Positions 1 to 10,043 of a stretch of DNA of 64,000 nt are shown in pieces. The position numbers and the translations under genes are program-made. Source of the stretch: Nigrospora sphaerica (lineage: Eukaryota; Ascomycota; Sordariomycetes; Amphisphaeriales; Apiosporaceae). Where the stretch lies: assembly GCA_018287875.1 (NCBI GenBank), contig JAGVVL010000018.1, positions 1,728,501-1,792,500 on the forward strand, written 5' to 3'. Under the pieces are notes generated by a model. The model saw only the letters and a list, made by a program, of their open reading frames with translations. It had not been told where the DNA came from and did no database searches. How positions within the stretch are numbered: position 1 is the stretch's first letter; the number at the start of each line of letters is the position of its first letter.

Positions 1-312
1 TAGATGCTATCTACAGCGGAGGCGCAAGGGATGATTAGCCGGCGGGACTCGCCGAGACGCATAGGCAGCGCGGGCCGACTTACAATCCCGGATGTTGCAG
101 GCCTTGATCTGTTTCAGGACCTCGGGCCACACGGCGGCATGGCACGCCTTGTACTTGGCAACACACTCGGGTCTCAACTTGACGATCTGGGCGATGCGCC
201 GACCGGGGTTGGGCTGCCGGATCGAGTCAAACGGCGGCGACTCGAGAGGCGGCGGACTGACGGAACCCTCGGGGGGTGGAGAGGCAGGCTTTGGGCTCCA
301 GAGCTGAGACAT
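1..312 (-). CDS. L-rhamnose mutarotase, partial (3' part beyond window edge)
   Basis: The protein begins with a proline/serine-rich leader of about 37 residues. It then matches the start of the L-rhamnose mutarotase (RhaM/DUF718) fold: RRIAQIVKLRPE, a H-AAVWPEVL segment and NIRDYSIY. Family members interconvert the anomers of L-rhamnose in sugar catabolism. Exon 1 is 84-312. A 73-base intron (11-83) has donor GTAAGT and acceptor CTGTAG. Splicing completes the codons for D-Y-S-I-Y at 1-10, which is exactly the conserved continuation. The gene runs off the left edge, so most of the domain and its C-terminus are missing. The ATG at 310-312 is the only one ahead of the conserved region. The leader is longer than in bacterial RhaM; its role is unknown. 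Family assignment is strong; a cytosolic location is inferred. Confidence 0.85.
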
Positions 313-514
313 GTTTGGATGTGCGAGGATGGGGGAAAAGGGAAAGGCCGTCCTGTGGGAAGGGCAACTATGGGGGTACGACGAGCTTCTTAAAAGAGCA
401 GATGACTCGGGCCGGAAATTGCCAGGTCCAGGTGGTCGCTCAAAAGCTAAGATCGTGGGGTATCCAGGCCGGGGGGGTCAAGAGGTGCCGCCGGCTCCGG
501 GATAATGGCGGGCG

Positions 515-535
515 TTTAAATACCCAATTGCGGGG
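515..535 (-). promoter_or_regulatory. TATA-like box and CreA-type site upstream of the rhamnose mutarotase gene
   Basis: About 200 bases upstream of the minus-strand start codon is a TTTAAA core (515-520). Next to it is GCGGGG (530-535), which fits the SYGGRG consensus of the fungal carbon catabolite repressor CreA. A sugar-catabolic gene is a plausible CreA target. A single six-base match is weak evidence, and CreA usually acts through paired sites. Confidence 0.25.
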
Positions 536-1571
536 TATCACAATGGCCCAAGTGGGATACGGACGGGACACGCAAGAACAGCCTATTTCTCCGCTGAACA
601 CGTTTCCACTGTCTCCCAGGGCGTGGGGGGTGGTTTGTTTGGGGTCAGTTTGACTCCCTGCAGACGACAGCCTCGCGTGTCGGCCGGCGGGAAGAGGACA
701 GGGGAGAGAGCGTCGGTTGGTTGGCGTATGCGGTCGTTGTACCTTGTTTTGCAAGCACGTGTCGCCTCGAAAACACCGAGTAGGTTCTTACCGAAGGAGT
801 GGCCATGCCGCTGTGGAAGCTACATGTTATATACCTGCCCACCTCTCTCTTTCTTGCCCATTCACATCCATGTCCGTCGGAGGGGGCCTAAGTTCGGACC
901 CCCAGTAAAACAAAAACAAAAACAAAAAAGACACCCCCTCGTGACCGCAAACGCCTCGGCCCCCATTTTGTGCGGGACTCCGGCGGCGGCGGTGGGCGGG
1001 CCAAGGAAGCGAGGGCGAGCCGAGGGCGGTCGAAGCGCCCACATCGTCGGCGTCGTAGGATTAATAATAAGCAACTTTTCGGGGTTTCACACAGGCACCA
1101 GGCACAAGGCACAACCCGAGGGGTGGGCTAGCCACCGTAGGTACCTAGGCAGCTAGCGCGCGCGTGCGAGAGAGAGAGAGAGCAAGAGAGAAAGAAGAGT
1201 GCCCAGTCCAACTACCCGTGTTATCCACCACCCATCTAGAACCCCCAGCCCCGCCCCCTCCGGCAGTCCGCCCGAGGAAACAATAAGTAAGCAATGACCG
1301 GGGGGCAGGGCACACCACGGAATCCTTGGAAGGACGAGGGCTTACCTATCCGCTTCCTTTGTGCGCGCATGTGCGCGTGTGTAGGTGCGTCGCCCATTTG
1401 TGTGTGCGTGGGAGGGCACGCGCGCGGAACGAGCGGTAAGGGAAGACGGCCCAGCATCCAATGCCAGGGCCCCCGGCCTTTGGGTCTCCGATGGGCGATG
1501 GATATATAGATGGGGGCCGGTAAGGACGTAATTACCGGGCGCGTGGCACACCCGCACACCCGTTCACAGAG

Positions 1572-1577
<6 letters not shown>

Positions 1578-1613
<36 letters not shown>
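1578..1613. repeat. (AC)18 microsatellite
   Basis: Uninterrupted AC dinucleotide repeat of 36 bases, preceded by an imperfect ACACAT unit. It lies in intergenic DNA. Confidence 0.95.
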
Positions 1614-1614
<1 letters not shown>

Positions 1615-2551
1615 GCGGATGGATGCTGGGGGGGAGAGGGAAGAAGCGTGTGGGGAGGGCGTGCCCGAAGGAAACGAGCTGACTACCGGGATGGTTTGGC
1701 TGGGGGGACCTGGGCAGGGGGAAAGGCGTTTAGGTTCTCGGGAGATGGAATCGAGGCAGACACCGGGAATCTAGACCTCCGGGGACCCCAGAGAGGCGAA
1801 AGCTAGTTAGTAGAAGGTGGCGGCGCCCCATGCCAGGAGGACCGAGAAAAGAGAGGAGGCGGGGAGAGACTCGAGACACCAAACTACATGCCATCGTCCG
1901 AAGAAGGATAGGCCGCCTGTGTGCTCCCCGACGTGTGAGTCCTCCAGGGCTCCCTCTGTTCTTCCTAGCATGGCCCGTAGCCCCAGAGACTGCACTTACT
2001 AGGCTGTATGTAAGGTAATCAGTCGCCTACCTCCCCTGCCTAATGCAGTCATACACAGGTAAGCCTACATGTCAGGCGGGGGGCATTACTTTTTTTTTGG
2101 TGACCCACGGACGGGGAAGGAGGAATAGGCGCTGCGCGGCCTTCATTTGACATGGCCGCACCGTTTCGGCCAGCCCAGCAGAACACCATCGAGGGCACGA
2201 CGTAGAGGCGGCGGGGGAAGAACGGACGAGCCAGGAAAACACAAGGTACCTTAGGTACGTAAGTCGGTTTCACAACATGAAAGCCCTGAATATACCGGAT
2301 AGAACCAAATCGGATGCGTGGTTCTGTGGACCAGCTCCGCCCACGCTTCCCGTGGTCCTTTTTATATCTTGCCTATACTGCACACGGACGAAACGCCCCC
2401 CCGGTCCGACTTTGCTCACCGGGACCGTTTTATTCCAGAACTCCGCCCATGCAGCAATGTCTCGCTTTCCATTATAACTGTGTGCCCTTGGCCATGTCGC
2501 CGCCACAGCCATGCCATGATACAATACAGACCGACGACCAGAGGGGGGCGT

Positions 2552-4194
2552 TTACACAAACAAAGCCTCGTACAGATAGATGAAGCCGAAGAACAGGAAG
2601 GCGACGGCACCGCCAATCGTAACTGCATTCGGGTTAGCCATCGACGTGTCCTGCGGCCCGGCGCGCGCGCCCGTAGGGCCTGTAGCAACTCACCGACTCT
2701 CATGCTGACCTTGCCAGCAATGGCTCTCCCGCCCACAACGGCCACACCAGTGCAGCAGGCGTGGCCCAGCATCGCGCCGAGCGTCACCCACCACCAATCC
2801 TGACCAGCAGCCATGGCGATGGTGGCGATCTGGCTGCGGTCGCCCCACTCGCCCAGGAACGTCATAACGAACGTCTGCACCCAGGCCGGGCTGAGAAGCA
2901 GCGACGCCAGGTTGGAAAGACCGCTCGCGACATTGCCAACCAAGCCCCCGCGCGGCGAGGGGCTTCTGGCCGGCGACGTCGAAGGGCTCCGGGGCGGCTT
3001 GGGCAGACGTGACTGGGACCGCGACTTCCGGTTGTCCGCCAGCCCCAGTTCCATGTCGTAGACCGAGGACCGGCGCTTGCCTTGCTTCAAAGCCTGGTGC
3101 TCCTTTTCCGCCAGTTCCATCTCGACTTCCTGCATCTCGGCACCCACGCCCTCGTCGGGGCTCATGGCCAGACCCTCGCGCAGCAGCTTGGCACCGAAGA
3201 CGAAGAAGAGACCGGCGGCAAGGAAGTTGGTAATGCTCTTGGGAATCAACGCTGGCACCGTGTGCCCGAGCACGGCGGACAAGACCGTCATCACGAGAAG
3301 AGCGCCAAAGGCAGCCGAAAAAACCAGCATCCTGTCGTGCTTCATCGCCATCAGAGCGGCGACGAGGAAGGTCTTGTCGCCAACCTCGGAAACCAGAATC
3401 ATGGTCAGCGACAGCACGAAGGAATGGAAGGGCTGGATGATGCCCTCCTCCTCCTCTTTGACGCTCTCCTTCCAGTCCTTCTTGGGCGCCGCCTTGGGCT
3501 TGGTGACGTCGAGGTGGTCTTTGTTGGCCGAATGTGGGACGGGATTGGGGCTATCGCGGAGCTTTCCCGGCAGGTCGGCGGGTTTCTCTAGGCCCACCAC
3601 ATCGTCCGTGGCCGGGTGTGAGTCGGCTTTGGTGCCCTTCTCCGACTCTTTGCTGGATGCCTTCTCGCCCGTTATCTTCACCTGCTCGCTCGGAGGCAGC
3701 GGCGGCTTCTCCTTGGGAGTCTCGGGGACGTTTTCGACCTTTTCGCCCGTTTTGCCCTCCTTGGCCTTGCGGGCCTTGTCCTTTTCGCTCACACCGCCCT
3801 CGGTGCCGGTGGTGCCCTTCTTGGGGCGCAGCCGGTCGCGGTCGTCCATGACGCCGTCGTTCTTGTCGGGGACCTTCTTGCCCTCATAGATGGTAGGGTC
3901 CGCTGGGGCGTCTTTCAGGGGGGGCAGCTCCTTCTTGGAGCCCGTCGTAGTTTCCGATTTGTCGCCCTTCTTCAAAGGATCGACGAAGGGGCCCGAGTGC
4001 GGCTTCCCGTCCTTTCCATCAAAGGGTGCATCTATGGTGCCGACATCGTGGATGGGCTTGACGGCGGAGCCAGTGACGGGGTCCAAGGCCGACGAGGCGT
4101 CCTTGTCCTTGCCCTGGCGAAGCTGCGACGCCGCATCAGAGGAGGCGACGGCCAGGACCGGCAGCAGGAAGAGAAGCGCGTGTCGTTGGCGCAT
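2552..4194 (-). CDS. GDT1: Gdt1/TMEM165 family Golgi Ca2+/Mn2+:H+ transporter
   Basis: UPF0016/GDT1 family membrane protein, 523 residues after splicing. An N-terminal signal peptide (about residues 1-22) is followed by about 215 residues of Lys/Asp/Pro-rich low-complexity sequence, then two three-helix halves. Each half carries the family signature E-x-G-D-[KR]-[TS]: EVGDKT near residue 269 and EWGDRS near residue 449. These acidic residues bind the cation. A Ser/Arg/Pro-rich loop separates the halves. Exon 1 is 2694-4194 and exon 2 is 2552-2622; the 71-base intron has donor GTGAGT and acceptor GCAG. Splicing restores the conserved last helix ending FIYLYEALFV. Reading through the intron would replace that helix with unrelated sequence. 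In yeast, Gdt1 loads the Golgi with Ca2+ and Mn2+ and supports glycosylation. This protein is nearly twice the yeast length because of the luminal insert. Confidence 0.93.
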
Positions 4195-6847
4195 TGTCGC
4201 GGTGGTTGGGGACTTTTAAGGTAAGGACCGTCGGGTTCGAGCCACGTTGGCAGGCGAGGTTAATGCAGCAGGAGGCTGGGTTGAACCGAGATGGGACGGT
4301 AGATATGCTTCTCGGCCGTACAAGGCGACCGCACAGGTGGCCAAAGGCGGGAGTATCCGACTCGTAGCACTGGCGTCTGCAGTGGAGAGAAAAGCGGCCG
4401 TAATAGAAGGACCCCGTGAAAGAGGGTCGGGGAATTAGGGGGAAGAGGCAGGTTGCGGGGGGCAAGCGAGGAAGAGGAAGCAAGAGAAGAGGAGGAAGGA
4501 AGGGAAGAAGAAACGAGGCAGGCGGAGCACCTGCGAATGGAAGCGTCTTAGGTCGGATGCAGCGAACGCAAGTTGAGCCAGCCAGAGAGAGTCGTGATAG
4601 AAAGATTCCAAACCGATGGATGGGCCCAAGCGTACTGGTATGGAGGCGCCGTAGCGTCGGGGGTTATGTAGCAGTGTAGCAGCGTGGCAAGTGTCCCCAT
4701 GCAAAGCGTGGCACACACGCAATGCCCACTAATTTGCTAAGCTCATGTACCTCTTGCTGGCCTTGGCGACTAAGGATACCTAAGGTAGCTGTTGACCGGT
4801 ACCCCGTACTGGCCCGGGGGCTACATCTCAGGGTGAGGTATGTACTGCATATGGCACCCGGGAAGCCCATCTCATTCCTTCGAAGCGCATGCAAAATCGC
4901 ATGAAGACCCTTCGGCAACCCATTCTGCCAACCAACTCTCAATAAAAGAGGGGAATCCAAAGAAGTCCGCTGCGCAAGCACCCTGCTGATCATCCTAGAG
5001 GCTCTACGCGATGGATATCCAGGTAGTAGGTAAGGTAAGTATGTACATATGTACCTAAGTCATGTAGGTGGCCTTGGTAAGGCCATGGTACTAGAAGTCA
5101 CCGGCCATGCCGTGCCAGACAACCATGACCTAGGTACTTAGGTGTTTAGGTACCTTACACAGGTAAGCGGATGCACGATGTGAGTATTCCAGCGCTTCAT
5201 ACAGACTGGGTGAGGTCCCTTCGCTTGAGGCGTCGTTTTTTGCGTCCCCGAGATGACAGCCAAGGACGGCATCCGAGGCAGGCGAGGCATGGTACGCAGC
5301 TGTCCTAGGCCGGTGAAAGGAACGCGCGGCTTGCTCCAGGCAAGCTTGGAAGACTCCTATGCTAGACATGTACGAGACATGCAGCTTGCTATTAGTGACT
5401 GGCAGGCTTCTCGTGATTCGTCCAGAGACTCCCAGGAAACGACCAAAAACACGCTCAATGCCTGTGCCGCTTTGCATCCTGTACTTCTACCCGTATCCCG
5501 CGTCGCGATAAACGGGCTTCTACAACGAAGGGTGTGCTTGTGAAGGCGGATGGCAAGAGCCAATTGACAGAGCCCGTATGCAGGGGCAAAAGGACTCCCA
5601 GGCAGTTTAACCCTTTTTGGTCCATCGTCGAAGACACAGCCACAAAGAAATTTGCCGCGTTAAATGAAAGCCCCTTTCTCGTATCTGACCAGCTTCCCCC
5701 CTCCAACTCTTCTCCTTGCCAGCACAGATGGAGATGCTGCAGCACGGCCGTGGGTGCACCAGTGACTTGGAACAATGATGCAGTTGTCGTCACCCCGTAC
5801 CCCCGTAACTCCATGAAGGGGTACGCTGATTGGCACGTTGCGCCATCTCGGAACATCGTGTCTCTGATTCTTCCGAGTTCCGATCTGCCGGGTCCCGGCT
5901 CGGCCCAGCGTGGAGCACTCCGTCCCGGCGTATCTGTACATAACCGGGGCCTGGAAATCCAAGCTTGCCACGGCCAACCGCCAGAGAAGCATGGCATGTG
6001 CTCGGCTGGTTTGAAGCGTACAACGCCTATCCCATCACTCAGTGCCGTGGGCTAGACCATGCTGGACCGAGAAATCCTCATGGCTCCTCTGGTTGTGCCA
6101 TGTCTTCAATATAGCCGGCGAGGTGAAGTTTCCAACAGAGGTATTTGGAATAAAGACAAGCTGCGCTGAAGGCACAGATGGGCTGCTCTGAACGAACCTG
6201 TTGCCGGGGAGCTTCCATGGGGTGGGTATTGATAACCATCCATCCATCCACCTGCATCCACATATATCCATCCATACCTTGGGTATATGTACATAAGTAG
6301 CTGTAGGTATGCTGTATGGAGGGGATACGTATGCTTTCTGGTTGGTCAACTTTTGCCTGTGGAAAAAAGAAGTAGGTACCTCATGTGTAATACCTACCTA
6401 CCTACCTACCTATGTATTCCATTACCTTTACCTCTTTACCTACCTGCAAACATGGAAACATGGCTACTCGCAGATGGGATGCTGGCACCGACCCTTCGTC
6501 GTTCAAATACGCTTGGCCAACCTACCTTTCCATTGGATAAATTAGACAGGATATCCCCTCAGTGGCAGGGATACTAGGCAACGAGGCACTTGAGGCATCT
6601 ATCTCACTTGACGGATCTATCCCTGGACCCGGTGGCCTCGACGATCGCCCGTGAGATCCCAAAACTCCAACTGGAACCAACTGCATAGATTGGTCCGTGC
6701 TCACGTCCGGGGTTGATACTAAAGTTTCAATATCAACAACACGCGATTCAATTCCCAGTTTCCAACTTTGCACCTCCAGGCCTGCAGAGCTCATTGTTGC
6801 GTCGCGTTTGTTCATCTTGTTCCGCTTTGCGCAAGCTTTTCACGACC
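4195..6847. other. Intergenic, no supported gene
   Basis: Head-to-head gap between GDT1 and the Myb gene, about 2.65 kb. ORFs of up to 180 codons (for example around 5455-6055 on both strands) overlap each other antisense and show no domain. TACCTA/TAGGTA tracts are dense near 4778-4790, 5026-5170 and 6371-6413. The last includes (CTAC)n at 6391-6413. CATC repeats lie near 6236-6275. The part nearest 6848 is presumably promoter and 5' leader of the Myb gene. Confidence 0.6.
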
Positions 6848-8470
6848 ATGGCGGGGCCTGGAAGCAGAGACCAAACGGCCTCGGCGCGCTCGGCCGAGCC
6901 CGCTCGCCCAGTGCGCCGGACGCGTCAGGCGTTGAAAGCTCAGCGAGCAGCCGAAGCCGCCAACTTCACCGCCGATGAGCCATCTGCTTCCCTGCAACCT
7001 ACGTACGATGTCGTTGAAGTTGCTGCAAAGAACCCTGCTGCCAATGACCGCTTTACTCCGCCCGCGCGCCGGTTTGCGGCTCCTCGGGGGCGGGACGAGG
7101 TCATTTCCAGCCCGGCCTCCAACGATTTTGACCCCGACACCATAGAACTCGATATCCCGACACCAGCGGGAGGCAGTACCAGTAAGTGCCCCTCGGATTC
7201 TACTTCTAAGTCCCCATTTTGTGAGCGATGCGGCACCATATTAACATATGGAACAGTCTCTCCAAACCGTCAGCCCAGGGAATCGGTTGGGGGCCAAGAG
7301 TATGCCACCGGTGACGCCCGATTCACGGCCCAAAAGGCTCAGGAGGTCATCTATTCTTTAACAGCTGGAGCTCAACAAGACGATGGGAACCAAGTTGACG
7401 AAGACGAATACGTATCATCGTCTTCGGAACCAGAGCAGCCAATTCAACGGCGGCCGACTGTGCCACGGTAAGCTTCATTGAGAATCCAGCCCACAGTTTC
7501 ATTAGATCAACTAACCCTCTCAAGCCGAACTCACTTTGATGACGCTCACGCCTCCAATGAGCTGACGATTGGGGTGGTAACGGGCCTTGGGCGAAATCCT
7601 CAGGCCAGAGAAAGCAGGCCATGGGCGGACAATTCCGGAACGACCCCCAGCCATTATCGACGAAGCATCCAAAACCCCTCGGAGTATCTGAGCGACGCCC
7701 GGGCCAGTTTGCCGATGCCCAACACTCCCAGGAGATCAAACCAGAGCCCTAGCGGAGGCCCGCAACATCGCATTAGCCAGGCCAACCTGCTGAAGCGACA
7801 GCGAACTATCGATGAGAAGGAGGAGGAGGAGAACGAAGAAGAGGAGGATGGCGAGTTCGAAACGAACACGCGCCCGGCAAAACAGAGGGTGACCGGGCGG
7901 GAGAACGAAGAAAAGCTCGACAGCTCTCGCGGTTTCGTGCCGCCACCACCGGAACCTCTGATGGACGACCGTCAGAGCGCTGCGTCCCGTGCCAAGTCCG
8001 CAAATGGCGCTGAGGACGACCACTCTGAGCACAACGAAGAGGCAGGCGCTCGGGTCGACAACGGCGACATAAATGCTCAAGATGCCATCGAGGTCAGCGT
8101 GAAGGCGAGGGAAACGGCGCTCAAGTATCGAAGTGTGACCAAAAAACCCCAGAGTCGGAGTCCCTGGACGGCGGGAGATGTCGCAAAGCTCATTGCAGCA
8201 ATCAGCAAGCACGGGTGCTCTTGGACCGTACTTGAGAGTGACCTCAAAACACTCTCTACGCCTCGCAACCAGCAGCAGATCAGAGACAAAGCACGCAACA
8301 TCAAGGTTGACTTCTTGCTGGGTGACGTACCTCTACCGCATGGATTCAATGGGATTGCGCTAGGGAAGAAGGAGAGGGAAAAGGTGATATCTTGTGAAAG
8401 GAATCCGGACCGGGAAGAAGCCGATGTGGACGACAGCGGTAACGCCACCAACTGCCGTTACACGAGGTAG
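6848..8470 (+). CDS. Telobox-type Myb/SANT DNA-binding protein
   Basis: About 496 residues if both introns are removed. Most of the protein is low complexity, including an acidic E/D run near residues 190-210. Near residues 393-455 is a single Myb-like domain: SPWTAGDVAKLIAAISKHG, then RDKARNIKVDFLL. The second part matches the telobox signature of TRF/Taz1/Tbf1 proteins (V-x-L-K-D-K-x-R-N), which bind TTAGGG-type telomeric DNA. I recognise the domain type, not the exact orthologue. No TRF-homology dimerisation domain is visible. Intron 2 (7468-7524, 57 bases, branch CTAAC, acceptor AAG) is required to keep the frame. Intron 1 (7182-7256, donor GTAAGT, acceptor ACAG) is 75 bases, has no stop and is a multiple of three, so retention would add 25 residues. 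The start ATG has a good context (ACC-ATG-G). Confidence 0.8.
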
Positions 8471-10043
8471 ATGGGATGCCTGGCCAAGAACTCGTGGAGT
8501 AAAGCTGACATACTGTGCTTGCGCTTTGAACCTCGAGAGGAAATGTTCCCACCCACGCAAAGGGGCTACGGCACGTCTATAAAGGGGGGGCTGGAAGGGA
8601 GCCATCGTGCATGCTGCCAGGAAAGTCTGTTTTGATACCTCCGGCGTCTGTTGTTTGGAAGCCCTCCCTGCCTCTCAGCCGTTTGGTGCGAAGCTAGGTT
8701 GTTGATCGCTTTTTGCCGGGCAGTCTTGCGAGAGCCGCCAAGGGCATGTAGATGGGCGGTAGGCATTGGTGCACTTGTTTCCCATCCCATGGTACTAGGG
8801 CTCAAGCAACCCCCTGATGTGGCGCTGATTGCCAAATGATCCGGCACACGATGAGGGCTCTGGAGAACCCTAATCTCATTGCAAAGGCAAGGAGATAGCG
8901 CCCGCGCATGGCATTGAAACTTGGTGCATCGTGAATGCCCTCCACCCCGTCCCTACAGGTATTGATAGCAAGCAGGGGTTGGGGGAGCGTGGATCGTCAC
9001 TAGGTTCAAAGCTGGAGGTGCCGGTCCCGACTCCAATTTTATCCAGGCGCTTGCAGGTTTCCCCACACGTGGCGCTTTGGGCTACCTCACTGACGTCGGT
9101 CATTTGTGACGGCGGCAGCGCATGGCGGATCGTGGTCAGAAAGACCAACTCGCCATAAGAGAGCCGGACAGGGCTGGACAGGCGAGGGGACAGAGCAGGG
9201 AACAAGCCGGAGGCCCAAACAAGTCAAGACTGACGATCGAACGAGCCCACGAGACGAGACGAGCAAGGCCCGGGGGTGAGCGAGTGGCCACTGGCAAGCT
9301 AGGTGAGTATATAGTACCTGTATGAGGGAGTACTTAGCTCTTGATTACCCGTCAGCCCTGCACGCACGCATGCCGACACTTGGAAGCCTGTCCAAGAGGT
9401 ACCTGCTATTGGAAGCAAAGGTAAAATACATAACTTGGGCAGGGGCGTGGTCATGACCGAACATGTTCTCTCTCTCTCTCTCTCTCTCCCTCTCGTATTC
9501 CCTTCCTACTACTGACCTAGCTCTACACTCCTCCTCCTCCCATTCTTAAACTAGACCTGTAATCTACGTACCAAATTACCTCGCGCGTCTCGTGGCGTCC
9601 CTCGTCCATCCCCCCTTCACAGGTCCCGCGCGCTTCCGAAATAGGCACACCCGGTGCCTCCGTACCAAACCAAACTTTCTGCTTCGGCTTTTACTACGTC
9701 CCATCCGTCCATGCTAGAGCTGGTTGGTACTCATTAGCACTGCCCGCCCGCCCAGCCTGCCAGCCCACCCAGCCTATTTACATAGCGACCGTGTCCCACC
9801 CACACCGCCGAGGCAAGCCTAGGCTGTGATCGTCCTCGTTGCTGTGCAGCATGTAAACACTTGTTTCCTCTACATATCGCCTAACCGCTTGTTTCCCTTG
9901 CGCCGCCCGTCTTGCGCTCCCATGCACGAGACCTGTCTTTCGGCAGCTATCCTCCCGTTCCGCTTTCCCATGAGCCCCGACGCCCTGCCGACATTTGAGT
10001 TAGCAGACGTGCATCCTGCTGCCGGCCCTTGCACGCCGAAGCC
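8471..10043. other. Intergenic, no supported gene
   Basis: Spacer between the Myb gene and TEX2, both on the plus strand. It contains an AACCCTAA motif (8866-8873), a CT-dinucleotide run at 9467-9488 and a pyrimidine-rich stretch after 9520 that looks like a fungal promoter or 5' leader for TEX2. Short ORFs carry no recognisable domain. Confidence 0.55.

Larger units (their letters stand above)
313..2551. other. Intergenic, no supported gene
   Basis: Shared upstream region of the rhamnose gene and downstream region of GDT1. Several ORFs of 60-177 codons occur, but they overlap in opposite frames, lack recognisable domains and run through low-complexity sequence. The region holds a GA run near 1167-1180 and the (AC)18 tract at 1578-1613. 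It also has an A/C-rich stretch near 908-928 and TAGGTACC-type tracts near 1138-1149 and 2244-2260. Confidence 0.6.

Noticed and set aside
3077..3889. 270-codon plus-strand ORF opposite GDT1
   Set aside because: Serine-rich antisense of the charged low-complexity GDT1 insert.
4195..4250. tRNA-like GGTTCGAGCC motif upstream of GDT1
   Set aside because: Resembles a B-box, but no T-stem, D-arm or acceptor stem can be paired around it.
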